A DNA stretch of 64,000 nt from Clostridia bacterium (GCA_017936765.1 JAGBEX010000043.1:1-64000), one strand, 5' to 3'; shown: positions 24,572 to 33,738, counted from the first letter of the stretch. Numbers and translations: made by a program. The notes: a model not told the origin generated them from the sequence alone.

Positions 24572-24690
24572 ACCCACCCGAAAAGCGGCGACTTTTGATG
24601 AAGTGGTCGCGTGTAACTTTCGCTTGGGTCTTTTCGCGCTACGCGCTTACTTGAGCGAAATGGATTGATGATAGACAGGAGGTCACAAGC

Positions 24691-25578
24691 ATGAGAAAGC
24701 CTTTGTTCACCGGTTGCGGTACGGCTCTGATTACCCCCTTCAAGAATGGTGAAGTGGATTACGAGGCTCTGGATAAGCTGGTGGAGGATCAGATCGCCAA
24801 GGGTGTGAGTGCGCTCATTGCCGTGGGTACCACCGGCGAGCCTGCCACCATGACCTGGGAGGAGCATCTGGCGGTGATCCGCCGCGTGGTGGAGAAGGCC
24901 GACCATCGCGTGCCTGTTATTGCTGGCACCGGCTCTAACGCTACCAGCGAGGCTGTGTACGCTGCCAAGCATTCTGCCGAGTTCGGCGCAGATGCTCAGC
25001 TGGTGGTGACCCCCTATTACAACAAGACCAGCCAGGCGGGTCTGGTGGCGCACTTCAACGCCATTGCCGATGCAGCCACCCTGCCGGTGATCGTCTACAA
25101 TGTTCCCAGCCGCACCGGGCTGAACATCGGCCCCGAGGCGCTGGCGGAGATCTGCCGGCACGAGAACGTGATCGCTGTGAAGGAGGCTAACTCCGATGTG
25201 GCGCAGGCCATGGAAAAGCTGCGCCTGTGCGGCGACAAGGTGGACTTCTACTGCGGCAACGACGACCTGATCGTCCCCACCATTGCCTGCGGCTTCAAGG
25301 GCGTGATCTCCGTGCTGTCCAACGTGCTGCCCGCCGAGACCTCCCAGATGGCCAAGCTGGCGCTGGAGGGCAAGAATGCCGAGGCGGCCGCCATTCAGCT
25401 GAAGCTGCTGCCCTTTGTGAACGCTCTCTTCAGCGAGACCAGCCCCATCCCCGTGAAGGCCGCCCTGGCCAAGATGGGTCTGTGCGAGGACGAGCTGCGC
25501 CTGCCCCTGGTACCCATGCAGGAAGGCCCCCGGCAGAAGATGTACGCCATCATGCGGGAGCTGGGCCTGATCGCCTGA
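24691..25578 (+). CDS. dapA: 4-hydroxy-tetrahydrodipicolinate synthase
   Basis: A 295-residue class I aldolase joining pyruvate and aspartate semialdehyde, first dedicated step to diaminopimelate and lysine. Key residues are visible: the GTTGE loop (46-50), Tyr136 in VYNVPSRTG and the Schiff-base Lys164 in AVKEANSD. Length is normal. Start ATG 24691 follows AGGAGG (24678-24683). It lies 166 bp after asd across a palindrome and 14 bp before dapB. Confidence 0.96.
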   Translation: MRKPLFTGCGTALITPFKNGEVDYEALDKLVEDQIAKGVSALIAVGTTGEPATMTWEEHLAVIRRVVEKADHRVPVIAGTGSNATSEAVYAAKHSAEFGADAQLVVTPYYNKTSQAGLVAHFNAIADAATLPVIVYNVPSRTGLNIGPEALAEICRHENVIAVKEANSDVAQAMEKLRLCGDKVDFYCGNDDLIVPTIACGFKGVISVLSNVLPAETSQMAKLALEGKNAEAAAIQLKLLPFVNALFSETSPIPVKAALAKMGLCEDELRLPLVPMQEGPRQKMYAIMRELGLIA

Positions 25579-25592
25579 GGAGGAATGCACCG

Positions 25593-26339
25593 ATGAAGAT
25601 CCTGATCTCCGGCGCGCTGGGTTTTATGGGTCGCGAAGTAGCGACCCAGGCCAGGGCGCGGGACATTGAAGTGGCCTGCGGTGTGGATATCGTGTCCGGC
25701 CAGGCCGACTATCCGCTGTACACCGATTTCGAGAACTGCCCCGTGGTGGACGCCATTGTGGACTTCTCCACCTGGAAGCCCGGCGCTGACCTGCTCAGCT
25801 ACGCGGTGAAGCACCGCATCCCCGCGGTGATTGCCTCCACCGGCCTGAGCGACGAGCAGCTGGCTGCCATTGACGAGGCGGCGAAGGTGATCCCCATCTT
25901 CCGCAGCGGCAACATGAGCCTGGGCATTGCGCTCCTGCGCGCCCTGGCCAAGAAGGCTGCCTCGGTGCTGGGGGAGAGCTTCGACATTGAGATCGTCGAG
26001 GCGCACCACAACCGCAAGGCGGACGCTCCCTCCGGCACGGCGCTGATGCTGCTGGACGCGGTGAAGCAGGGCTGCGAGTCTCCCCGTGAGGCGGTGTTTG
26101 GCCGCCATGGTCGCGACTGCAAGCGGCAGAAGCAGGAGATCGGCGTCCATGCCCTGCGCGGCGGCACGGTGACCGGCGAGCATGAGGTGTGCTTCTTCGG
26201 CACCTCCGAGCGGGTCAAAATTAGCCACAGCGCGGAGAACCGCAGCGTGTTTGCTGCCGGAGCGCTGCAGGCGGCCATGTTCCTCGTCGGCAAGGAGCCG
26301 GGGCTGTACAACATGGACGATGTGGTGGGACAGATTTGA
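25593..26339 (+). CDS. dapB: 4-hydroxy-tetrahydrodipicolinate reductase
   Basis: A 248-residue reductase for the second diaminopimelate step. GALGFMG (7-13) is the nucleotide-binding loop, and EAHHNRKADAPSGTA (137-150) holds the catalytic His pair and Lys142. Start ATG 25593 follows GAGGAGGA (25576-25583); a long frame starting at 25227 is an overlap with dapA in another frame. Last gene of the riboswitch operon seen here; later lysine-pathway genes are elsewhere. Confidence 0.95.
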   Translation: MKILISGALGFMGREVATQARARDIEVACGVDIVSGQADYPLYTDFENCPVVDAIVDFSTWKPGADLLSYAVKHRIPAVIASTGLSDEQLAAIDEAAKVIPIFRSGNMSLGIALLRALAKKAASVLGESFDIEIVEAHHNRKADAPSGTALMLLDAVKQGCESPREAVFGRHGRDCKRQKQEIGVHALRGGTVTGEHEVCFFGTSERVKISHSAENRSVFAAGALQAAMFLVGKEPGLYNMDDVVGQI

Positions 26340-26405
26340 CAAAACGGGTCAGTCGTGGTTGCGGCTGGCTCTTTTTCGTGGTAGGATGGTGGGGAGGTGA
26401 GGAAC

Positions 26406-26870
26406 ATGCACGTTGAACTGGTCCGCGCTACCGTTGCGGATGCGCAGGAATTGTGGCAGATGCAGAAAGAAGGCTTTGCTGCGCTGTTGGAAAAGTATCA
26501 GGACTTTGAATTGAATCCGGCAGCGGAACCCATTGATAAAACCATCATGCGGCTTCAACAGCCTTATCGGGACTTCTATTTTATTGTAGCGGACGGCAGA
26601 AACGTGGGGGCGATCAGTGTCAGGACCGCGCCTGACGGTTGGAAGAAGCTGGGCCCGCTGTGGGTGCAGCCGGCTTGGTGGGGCAACGGCATCGCCCAGG
26701 AGGCCATCCGGCAGGTGGAGGCGATTCACGGCGCTGACAAGTGGATGCTGGACACCATTTTGCAAGAAAAGGGCAACTGCCACCTGTATGAGAAGATGGG
26801 CTACCGGCAGACGGGCGCGACCCATGTGGTGAATGAACGCATGACGCTGGTGGATTATGTGAAGGAATGA
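26406..26870 (+). CDS. GNAT family N-acetyltransferase
   Basis: A 154-residue acetyltransferase. The acetyl-CoA-binding motif A is visible as LWVQPAWWGNGIAQEAIRQV (Q/R-x-x-G-x-G/A type), and a C-terminal LYEKMGYRQTGA forms motif B. Substrate unknown. ATG 26406 follows GGGGAGGTGA (26391-26400); a GTG at 26397 would lie inside that site. It lies 66 bp after dapB and is followed by a strong terminator, so it may be read with the lysine operon. Confidence 0.88.
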   Translation: MHVELVRATVADAQELWQMQKEGFAALLEKYQDFELNPAAEPIDKTIMRLQQPYRDFYFIVADGRNVGAISVRTAPDGWKKLGPLWVQPAWWGNGIAQEAIRQVEAIHGADKWMLDTILQEKGNCHLYEKMGYRQTGATHVVNERMTLVDYVKE

Positions 26871-26880
26871 CTTCTTACAA

Positions 26881-26912
26881 AAAAGAGAGATGCCTTTCGG
26901 CATCTCTCTTTT
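26881..26912. terminator. Strong bidirectional terminator
   Basis: A perfect 14-bp stem, AAAAGAGAGATGCC (26881-26894) and GGCATCTCTCTTTT (26899-26912), around a TTTC loop, with A and T runs on both sides, between the convergent acetyltransferase and EF-G-like genes. Confidence 0.93.
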
Positions 26913-26990
26913 GCATCCGTATTGCCGTCTCGCGGGGCATTGCTGGGCAATGCACTCGCTCGTCGGAAATGGGTGCAGGCACTGCCTGCA

Positions 26991-29078
26991 TTAGTCTTCT
27001 TCGTCCTCCTGCTTGTCGGCGGCGGCGATGATCTTCTCAGCCACGTTGGCGGGAACTTCTTCGTAACGCTCAAAGCGCATGGTGAAGGAGCCGCGGGCCT
27101 GGGTCATGGAGCGCAGGTCGGTGGCGTACTTGAACATTTCGGCCTGGGGAGCTTCGGCTTCCACCATCTGCTGACCGTCGGTCTGGGTCATGCCGATGAT
27201 GCGGCCGCGGCGCTTGTTCATGTCGCCCATGATGTCGCCCATGTACTCGTCGGGAACGATGACCTCAACGTGCATGATGGGCTCCAGCAGCACGGGGGAG
27301 GCTTCGGCGCAGCCCTTCTTGTAGGCGATGCGGGCGGCCGTCTTGAAGGCCATTTCGGAGGAGTCAACGGGGTGGTAAGAGCCATCGTACAGCTTGGCGC
27401 GCAGGTGAACCATGGGGTAGCCTGCCAGCACGCCGCGAACCAGGTTCTCACGCAGACCCTTTTCAACAGAGGGGATGAAGTTGCGCGGCACCACGCCGCC
27501 CACCACGGCATCCACAAACTCGAAGTCCTGCTCGCCATCCAGGATGGGGGAGAACTCGATCCACACATCGCCGAACTGGCCGTGGCCGCCGGACTGCTTC
27601 TTGTGGCGGCCCTGCACCTTCACGGACTTGCGGATGGTCTCGCGGTAGGGGATCTTGGGATCCTGCAGGATGGCGTTGGCGCCGAACTTGGAGGCCAGAC
27701 GGTTGCGGATCACGTCCAGGTGCATTTCGCCCTGGCCGGAGAGCAGGGTCTCGGTGGTCTCGACGTTCTTTTCGATGGTGATGGAGGGATCTTCTTCCAT
27801 CAGGCGGCTCAGGCCGGAGAAGATCTTGTCTTCTTCACCCTGCTTGGAGGCGTACACGGCCTTGCTCATGCAAGGTGCGGGCCAGGCCAGGCCGGGGTAC
27901 TGGATGGGGTTCTGATAATCGGCCAGGGTGTCGCCGGTCTGGGTGTACTGCAGCTTGGAGAAGGCGCCCAGGTCGCCGGCGTGCAGGGTCTGCTTGGCCA
28001 CCTGCTTCTTGCCGCGGAGGATGTACAGGCCAGAGGACTTTTCGGTCTTGTCCTTGTTGACGTTGTAGAGGATGGTGTTGGGGGTGAGCGTGCCGGAGAA
28101 GATGCGGAACAGGCTCAGCTTGCCAACGAAGGGGTCGGCGATGGTCTTGTAGATGAAGGCGGAGAAGGGCTGGTCGTCCTTGCAGACGCGAACCTGAGCC
28201 TCGCCGGTGCGGGGGTTGAAGCCGTCATGCTCGATGCCTTCGTGGGCGGGAGAGGGCAGGTACTTGGCCATCAGGTCCATCATACGGGCGATGCCAACGC
28301 CGGTGAGGGCGGAGCAGGCGCACACGGGAACGATGTCGCCGTTCTTCATGCCCTTGCGGAAGCCGATGAGGATCTCTTCGTAGGACAGCTCGCCTTCCTC
28401 GAAGTACTTTTCCATCAGCTCGTCGTCGGAACCGGCGGCAGCTTCCATCAGGTCGTCAAAGGCCTTATCGACCTTGTCCTTCATATTTTCGGGCATGGGA
28501 ACTTCCACGCTCTTCTTATAAGCACCTTCGTAGGCCTTCTTTTCCAGCACGTTCACAACGCCCTTGAAATCGGGGCCTTCGCCAATGGGCATCAGCACGG
28601 GAACCACGCAGGAGCCGTGGCGGTCGCGCAGCTGCTGGGTGACCTTGTCGAAGTTGGCATGGTCGCGGTCCATCTGGTTGATGACGAACATACGGCCAAC
28701 GCCGCTCTTCACAGCGTGCTTGAAGGCCTTCTCAGCGCCCACGTTGAAGCCGGTGACGCCGCCCACCACGATGCAGGCAGTCTCCACCACGCGCAGGGGG
28801 CCGACCATTTCGGCGATAAAATCGAAATAGCCAGGCACGTCGATGATGTTCAGCATCTTGTCGTTCCAGTCGATGGGCGCGCAGGCGGCGCTGATGGAAC
28901 ACTTACGCTTGATTTCTTCGGCCTCGAAGTCAGTGGTGGTGGTGCCGTCTTCCACCTTGCCCTGACGGTCGATAATGCCAGCGGCGTAGAGCATGGCCTC
29001 GGTCAGCGTGGTCTTGCCCTCGCCGCCATGTCCCATGAGGGCGATGTTGCGAATGTTACTGGTCAAATAATCAGCCAT
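26991..29078 (-). CDS. Elongation factor G paralogue (EF-G2 type)
   Basis: A 695-residue translational GTPase with all EF-G domains. The P-loop is GHGGEGKTTL rather than the usual GHVDAGKTT, switch II is DVPGYFDF (instead of DTPGHVDF) and the guanine motif is NQMDRD (for NKMD). The carboxy-terminal domains IV-V are present (RGRIIGM, RGSFTMRFERYEEVP). Such variants form the EF-G2 group found beside a normal EF-G in many Clostridia; their role in translation is less clear. It is alone on the minus strand with AGGAGG upstream of ATG 29078. Confidence 0.88.
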   Translation of the reverse strand: MADYLTSNIRNIALMGHGGEGKTTLTEAMLYAAGIIDRQGKVEDGTTTTDFEAEEIKRKCSISAACAPIDWNDKMLNIIDVPGYFDFIAEMVGPLRVVETACIVVGGVTGFNVGAEKAFKHAVKSGVGRMFVINQMDRDHANFDKVTQQLRDRHGSCVVPVLMPIGEGPDFKGVVNVLEKKAYEGAYKKSVEVPMPENMKDKVDKAFDDLMEAAAGSDDELMEKYFEEGELSYEEILIGFRKGMKNGDIVPVCACSALTGVGIARMMDLMAKYLPSPAHEGIEHDGFNPRTGEAQVRVCKDDQPFSAFIYKTIADPFVGKLSLFRIFSGTLTPNTILYNVNKDKTEKSSGLYILRGKKQVAKQTLHAGDLGAFSKLQYTQTGDTLADYQNPIQYPGLAWPAPCMSKAVYASKQGEEDKIFSGLSRLMEEDPSITIEKNVETTETLLSGQGEMHLDVIRNRLASKFGANAILQDPKIPYRETIRKSVKVQGRHKKQSGGHGQFGDVWIEFSPILDGEQDFEFVDAVVGGVVPRNFIPSVEKGLRENLVRGVLAGYPMVHLRAKLYDGSYHPVDSSEMAFKTAARIAYKKGCAEASPVLLEPIMHVEVIVPDEYMGDIMGDMNKRRGRIIGMTQTDGQQMVEAEAPQAEMFKYATDLRSMTQARGSFTMRFERYEEVPANVAEKIIAAADKQEDEED

Positions 29079-29181
29079 GATATGTTCCTCCTCGTTAAAC
29101 TTGAATGTGGTTGTATAAGCCCTGGGGCTACCGAATGGATGGACTTATACGCTCTCTTTTACGATAAGAGTATCATATCAT

Positions 29182-29238
29182 AAAAACTGCCAAAAGAAAA
29201 GCCTGATTTTGCATCAAAACGTATCTTTGGCAGTTTTT
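29182..29238 (-). terminator. Terminator after murI
   Basis: AAAAACTGCCAAA and TTTGGCAGTTTTT (29182-29194 / 29226-29238) form a perfect 13-bp stem with a 31-nt loop. It lies 58 bp past the glutamate racemase stop on the minus strand. Confidence 0.75.
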
Positions 29239-29295
29239 TATAAAGTTTATTTTGTCTTTTTGGTGTACTAAAAGCCAGAAGCGACATGAAAACGC

Positions 29296-30051
29296 TTATG
29301 CACGAGCCAGCAGAGTCTCCATCAATGGGCGGATCTGGGCAGGGTCGCCGCTGGTTTCCAGGCGGAGGGAGCCGCCACGGTCGCTGAGCAGATCGCGCTG
29401 TTCCAGCACCCGCGCCAGCTGCCGGGCGGTGCCGGCATTGCCGTCCAATATCAACACATGGGGCGGGAGGATCTCCTGCAGAATGGGGCGTAGGAACACA
29501 TAGTGGGTGCAGCCCAGCACCACGGCGTCCACCTGGGACAGATCGTAGGCCAGGAAATGCTCCTGCAAATAGCGCCGCGCTTGGTCAAAGGCCTGCTGCT
29601 CCACCAGGTCCATCAGGCCAGGGCAGGGCAGGGGGTGCGCCCCCTCGCCATAGCGCTGATACAGTGCTTGAAACTTGGGCAGCCGCAGCGTCATGGGAGT
29701 GGCCAGCACCAGAATTTGACCTCCGCGGCGCTGCTCGGCGGCGGGCTTCAGGGCAGGCTCCATGCCGATGATGGGCAGGTCAAGCTCGGCACGCAGGGTG
29801 GCGGCAGCCACGCTGGTGGCGGTGTTGCAGGCGATGACCACGGCCTTCACGTCCTGGGCGATGAGGTAGTCCATCACGCCCCGGACATAGCCCAGCACCT
29901 CCTGCTCCGGCTTGGTGCCATAGGGGGCGTGGAGGTTATCGCCAAAGTAGAGGAAGTCCTCCCTGGGCAGGGTGCGGCGCAGTTCGCCCAGAACGCTGAT
30001 GCCCCCCACGCCACTATCGAACACGCCGATGGGGGAAAAACGATCAGGCAT
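29296..30051 (-). CDS. murI: Glutamate racemase
   Basis: A 251-residue racemase that makes D-glutamate for peptidoglycan. The GVFDSGVGGISVL start (Asp12, Ser13) and both catalytic cysteines are visible, Cys75 in IACNTATS and one in LGCTHYVFL near residue 185. Start ATG 30051 has AAGGAGG 9-15 bases upstream; ATG 30069 in frame lacks a site. Divergent from the DUF951 gene, with back-to-back promoters in the gap. Confidence 0.94.
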   Translation of the reverse strand: MPDRFSPIGVFDSGVGGISVLGELRRTLPREDFLYFGDNLHAPYGTKPEQEVLGYVRGVMDYLIAQDVKAVVIACNTATSVAAATLRAELDLPIIGMEPALKPAAEQRRGGQILVLATPMTLRLPKFQALYQRYGEGAHPLPCPGLMDLVEQQAFDQARRYLQEHFLAYDLSQVDAVVLGCTHYVFLRPILQEILPPHVLILDGNAGTARQLARVLEQRDLLSDRGGSLRLETSGDPAQIRPLMETLLARA

Positions 30052-30082
30052 GGGATGCACCTCCTTCATTCACGATGGTACT

Positions 30083-30111
30083 ATTATAGTCAGACAGGAT
30101 GAAATTAGCAA
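30083..30111 (-). promoter_or_regulatory. SigA-type promoter of murI
   Basis: On the minus strand TTGCTA (30111-30106), 17-bp spacer, TATAAT (30088-30083), about 31 bp before the start. Confidence 0.75.
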
Positions 30112-30121
30112 GGCACTTTTC

Positions 30122-30150
30122 TTGCGTATTGTGGCGAAACAGGGTATAAT
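30122..30150 (+). promoter_or_regulatory. SigA-type promoter of DUF951/lepB
   Basis: TTGCGT (30122-30127), 17-bp spacer, TATAAT (30145-30150), 31 bp before the DUF951 gene; back to back with the murI promoter. Confidence 0.78.
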
Positions 30151-30181
30151 GGTGCGTATTCCAAGGCAAGGAGATATACAC

Positions 30182-30388
30182 ATGGCAGAGATTCAGGAAA
30201 TTCGCCTGGGCGACGTGGTGCAGACCCGCAAGCAGCACCCCTGCGGTTCCAGCGAGTGGACGGTGATCCGCACCGGCGCGGATATCAAGATCAAGTGCAA
30301 CGGCTGCGGCCGCATTGTGATGATGGACAGGGAGACCTTCCTCAAGCGGCGCAAGAAGGTATTGGTGCAGGGCCCTGCTGTGGAGTGA
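30182..30388 (+). CDS. DUF951 domain protein
   Basis: A 68-residue protein matching DUF951 over its whole length: LGDVVQTRKQHPCGSSEW, GADIKIKC and CNGCGRIVMMDRETFLKR. The PCGS and CNGCG cysteines may bind zinc. Function unknown; the gene is conserved in Firmicutes next to housekeeping genes. ATG 30182 follows AAGGAGA (30167-30173). The next gene (signal peptidase) starts about 50 bp downstream and is probably co-transcribed. Confidence 0.9.
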   Translation: MAEIQEIRLGDVVQTRKQHPCGSSEWTVIRTGADIKIKCNGCGRIVMMDRETFLKRRKKVLVQGPAVE

Positions 30389-30440
30389 CCTGCACCCTTC
30401 AGGTGCAAAGATACGACAGAGAAGGAGAAAACGCAGATTG

Positions 30441-30962
30441 ATGCATGACCTGATATGGCTAATATGCGCCCTGCTGATCGCGCTGCTGGTGAAATACCTG
30501 GTGGTGGAGGTCGTGCGGGTGAAGGGCGGCAGTATGCGCTCCACCCTGCAAAATGGTGAGGTCATGCTGGTGAACAAGGCGGCCTACTTGCTGGGCGAAC
30601 CGAAGCGCCAGGATGTGGTGATCTGCCTGTACCCCGGCAGATACAGGGACAAGTGGAAGCTGGTGCCGCAGTATTTCGTGAAGCGGATCATCGGCCTGCC
30701 CGGCGAGACCATCGCCATAGAGGAAGGCGTGGTGCTGGTGGACGGCCAGCCGCTGGAGGAACCCTATCTGGACGAAAAACACACCCAGCGCAAGACCAGC
30801 ATGGCGCCGGTGACTTTGGGGGACGATGAATACTTCGTGATGGGGGACAACCGGGACAGCTCCAACGACAGCCGCCGGGTGGGTGCGCTGAAACGCAAGG
30901 CGCTGATCGGCAAGGTGCAGGCGGTGCTGTTCCCCTTCAAGGCGATCCGCAAGATTCGGTAA
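30441..30962 (+). CDS. lepB: Signal peptidase I
   Basis: A 173-residue type I signal peptidase of the short gram-positive form: one N-terminal membrane helix, Ser31 in GGSMRSTL, Lys81 in FVKRIIGLPGE and the box GDNRDSSNDSR. It removes signal peptides at the outer face; several exported proteins lie in this window. ATG 30441 or TTG 30438 could start it; GAAGGAGA lies at 30421-30428. Its 3' end overlaps the convergent VanY-like gene by 26 bp. Confidence 0.93.
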   Translation: MHDLIWLICALLIALLVKYLVVEVVRVKGGSMRSTLQNGEVMLVNKAAYLLGEPKRQDVVICLYPGRYRDKWKLVPQYFVKRIIGLPGETIAIEEGVVLVDGQPLEEPYLDEKHTQRKTSMAPVTLGDDEYFVMGDNRDSSNDSRRVGALKRKALIGKVQAVLFPFKAIRKIR

Positions 30963-32007
30963 ACAGGCAGGCGGCCACCGCCCAGCCGGTGTTGTCCAGG
31001 GAGAGGTCGTCGATCTCCCCGCAAGGCAAAGTGAATGATGTTTGATGCTCCCCGGCGCTGCGGCACACGGCTGCGGCCAGGGGAGCATTGTTTTCGTCGT
31101 AGAGGGTCAGGGCGCCGTGCTGGTGCAGCAGGGCGAGGTAGTCCTCGAAGGTTGCGTCCAGGGAGTGCATCAGCATCGCGTGGGCGCGGCCCACATAGCG
31201 CAGGTGCCAGGCGCGGCAGCTGTGGGCGGCGGGTTGCGCCTGCGGCCAGCGGTGGATGAACCCGTACTCCCAGCTATACGCCAGCAGCCAGCGTCCGGCC
31301 TCGGTGGCGGCGTAGGGTGTGTCCAGGGGCGTGCCATTCCAGATGGGACACAGGCGCACGTCCACCGCCCAGGCAGTTTGATGCTCGGAGCAGTCCGGCG
31401 AGGCCACGGCCTCACGGGCAGCCAGCAGGGCGCTTTCGAGGGGCATATCCCGGGAAAGGTCGGCCAGGGTGTCGGTGAGCAGAATGCGCTGCTGCTCGCC
31501 GGAGCGGGTGCCTGAGAACACGGTGAATTGCAGGATGCGCTCGTTCCTTGCGGCGGCAAACAGCTCCGTGAGGGCGGAGAGCGTGTCCTCGCCGGACACG
31601 GCGGTGAGGTCGCGGCAGGCCACCCGGCCCTGGGTGTGGTTCAGCACGGCAAAGGTATCGGCGGGAGTGTAGCCATCGGGCAGGGGGTGGCTTTCGTCGA
31701 TGAGCAGCAGCTTGCCCTTCATCAAATGCTGGGTCGGCACGGTGAGCTGCTGGGTGGGGATGTCCTCCGGCAGGCCGGGGCGGACGCAGGCTGGCAGGGT
31801 GGAGGCGGGCTGGGTCTCTACCCTTTCTGCGGGAGCGTGGAGGGGGTAGACCTGCTGATCCACTTGGGCGGGGCGCGGCCACCACACCAGCGCTGCCAGC
31901 AGCAGGAGAGGGATGCACCACAGCGGCCAGCGGCGTGGTCTGGCGGGCTGGGGCGGCGGGGGCGAGGGACTCCACCCGCGTACCATGGGCGGGGATGTGC
32001 GTTGCAT
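30937..32007 (-). CDS. VanY-like (peptidase M15B) membrane protein lacking the catalytic Glu
   Basis: A 356-residue protein: a short proline-rich cytoplasmic start, one membrane helix (WPLWCIPLLLLAALVWWPRP) and an outer D,D-carboxypeptidase-like domain. The zinc motif SEHQTAWAVDV fits SxHxxGxAxD of VanY proteins (Gly replaced by Trp), and the last motif RAWHLRYVGRAH fits ExWHxRYVG except that the catalytic base Glu is Arg (codon CGC near 31,212). It may bind rather than cut peptidoglycan, or be inactive. AGGAGG lies upstream of ATG 32007. Convergent overlap with lepB. Confidence 0.8.
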   Translation of the reverse strand: MQRTSPPMVRGWSPSPPPPQPARPRRWPLWCIPLLLLAALVWWPRPAQVDQQVYPLHAPAERVETQPASTLPACVRPGLPEDIPTQQLTVPTQHLMKGKLLLIDESHPLPDGYTPADTFAVLNHTQGRVACRDLTAVSGEDTLSALTELFAAARNERILQFTVFSGTRSGEQQRILLTDTLADLSRDMPLESALLAAREAVASPDCSEHQTAWAVDVRLCPIWNGTPLDTPYAATEAGRWLLAYSWEYGFIHRWPQAQPAAHSCRAWHLRYVGRAHAMLMHSLDATFEDYLALLHQHGALTLYDENNAPLAAAVCRSAGEHQTSFTLPCGEIDDLSLDNTGWAVAACLFTESCGSP

Positions 32008-32089
32008 GGGGGATGCGCCTCCTGGGGTGTTGATACACGCAGTTTGCCCCCTGCGTGCATGGTTTATACAGATTGTTACAGCCCGTTTC

Positions 32090-32118
32090 TTGCGTAATGG
32101 AGAAGCCTATGGTATAAT
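32090..32118 (+). promoter_or_regulatory. SigA-type promoter
   Basis: TTGCGT (32090-32095), 17-bp spacer, TATAAT (32113-32118), 55 bp before the secreted-protein gene. Confidence 0.75.
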
Positions 32119-32173
32119 GCAATGGGTTTATGTATGCTTTTTTACTGATTGATAGGCAAGGCTGGTGAACTTG

Positions 32174-33727
32174 ATGATGAAAAAGTTCCTTTTGGCGCTG
32201 CTGGCGGCGCTGTGCATCCTGGGTGTGGCCTGCGCTGGCGCAGAAACGCTGACCTTCGATGCCATCTCTGCTACCTGCGAGATCGACGACGACTACATTC
32301 TGATCACGGCTGACAACATGAGCGCCCACCCGGACTGGATCGCCAACCGCGGCTCCACCCTGGAGGCGCTGCTGGCCGACTTTGAAGCCCGTGGCGTGCT
32401 GGCGCAGGCCTGGAGCAAGGCGGACGACGTGTGCATTGAATTCACCGCCGTGAAGGACAGCCTGGCCAATGAGTATTTCGACATTGACCAGCAGTCCACC
32501 GCCACCCGCTCCTCCTATCGCAAGCAGCACCTGAATGGCGCGCAGTTCAAATCGGAGGGGTACAGCTATTCCTCCGCCGAGTGGAAGAACTACACCAAGG
32601 GCGGCCGCTTCCTGATGCTGAAGTACACCCGCAGCTATGGCGGCGAGAGCTACAAGGGCTTTGCCCGCCGCACCATCCGCAATGGGTATACCATCACGGT
32701 GGACTATAAGGTGTATGGCCGCAACCTGAAAAACGCTGACAACAACAAGCTGACGGAGATCCTCAAGACCTGGAAATTCACCACCGTGAAGGGCAAACCC
32801 CTGGACGTGGTGAACAAGGTGGTCTTTACCGAATTGCCGCCCATGGAGACCAACACGGGCAAGTTCTCGGTGGAAGGCACCTGCGATCCCGGGCTGCACT
32901 TCACGGGCGTATTGATGCGCATGTCCTCGCCTGATCCCATTGTGATCGAGGCCGACGCCACCGCCAAGGGCAAGTTCTCCATGGATGTGGAGCTGCCGGA
33001 GGAAGGCGTGTGGCTCATGACCCTTACTGTGGACAACCAGGGTACGGTGACCGAGGAGATCGTGTTCGACACCACCACCTATCAGGCCAAGCTGCTGCCG
33101 GTGAATTTCGACGAGGATATGCCCATCGACTTCGAGGTGGCAGAAGCCTCGGAGATCAACAGCAACACCCTTGTGATCTCCGGCAAGACCATGCGCAATG
33201 TGAAGATCCAGTGCATCGTGGGCGATTCCTACGACAAGCAGGTGACCACCAACGCCAACGGCACCTTCTCCTTCAAGATCGACACCAGCAAGGAAGGCAA
33301 CTACAACATCACCGTGGTCTTCCAGAAGAAGAACTACACCACCCGCCGCTTCACGGCCATGGGCAGCCGCGTGCTGACCGAGGAGGACGTGAAGGCCAAC
33401 TACCGCGAGGAAGCCGTGAAGCCCGCCTATTCCACCCTGACGGACAAGATCAAGGGCTACACCGGCCGCATCATGGGCTACAACCTGTATCTGGTGAGCA
33501 AGACGGAGCAGGAGGACGGCAAGTGGCTGGTGCAGATGGGTATGCGCACCTCCACCAAGACCAAGAGCGGCTACCGGGACATTGTGTACATCATTGCGGA
33601 AGAGGAACCCACCTTTGAAGTGGGCAGCAAGCAGAAGATGTATGGCAAGTGCATCGGTGAGATGGAGGTCGAGGGGAAGGATTATCCCGCCTTCGAGCTG
33701 CTGTTCTGGGATGGGGCAGTGAAGTAA
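32174..33727 (+). CDS. Large secreted protein, function unknown, with Ig-like region
   Basis: A 517-residue exported protein: signal peptide (MKKFLLALLAALCILGVACA), an N-terminal alpha/beta domain (about 25-215), then two beta-sandwich-like segments (TGKFSVEGTCDPGLHFTGVL and SNTLVISGKTMRNVKIQCIV, bacterial Ig-like) and a C-terminal domain rich in charged residues. No catalytic motif was recognised. The Cys after the hydrophobic core (GVAC) could be a lipobox, making it a lipoprotein, but this is uncertain. GTG 32165 and ATG 32174/32177 are possible starts; ATG 32174 fits the signal peptide. It has its own promoter and terminator. Confidence 0.7.
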   Translation: MMKKFLLALLAALCILGVACAGAETLTFDAISATCEIDDDYILITADNMSAHPDWIANRGSTLEALLADFEARGVLAQAWSKADDVCIEFTAVKDSLANEYFDIDQQSTATRSSYRKQHLNGAQFKSEGYSYSSAEWKNYTKGGRFLMLKYTRSYGGESYKGFARRTIRNGYTITVDYKVYGRNLKNADNNKLTEILKTWKFTTVKGKPLDVVNKVVFTELPPMETNTGKFSVEGTCDPGLHFTGVLMRMSSPDPIVIEADATAKGKFSMDVELPEEGVWLMTLTVDNQGTVTEEIVFDTTTYQAKLLPVNFDEDMPIDFEVAEASEINSNTLVISGKTMRNVKIQCIVGDSYDKQVTTNANGTFSFKIDTSKEGNYNITVVFQKKNYTTRRFTAMGSRVLTEEDVKANYREEAVKPAYSTLTDKIKGYTGRIMGYNLYLVSKTEQEDGKWLVQMGMRTSTKTKSGYRDIVYIIAEEEPTFEVGSKQKMYGKCIGEMEVEGKDYPAFELLFWDGAVK

Positions 33728-33738
33728 ATTGCAACAAA

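Noticed and set aside
26922..29183. A 753-codon open frame on the plus strand
   Set aside because: Antisense shadow of the EF-G2 gene caused by GC-rich codon use.
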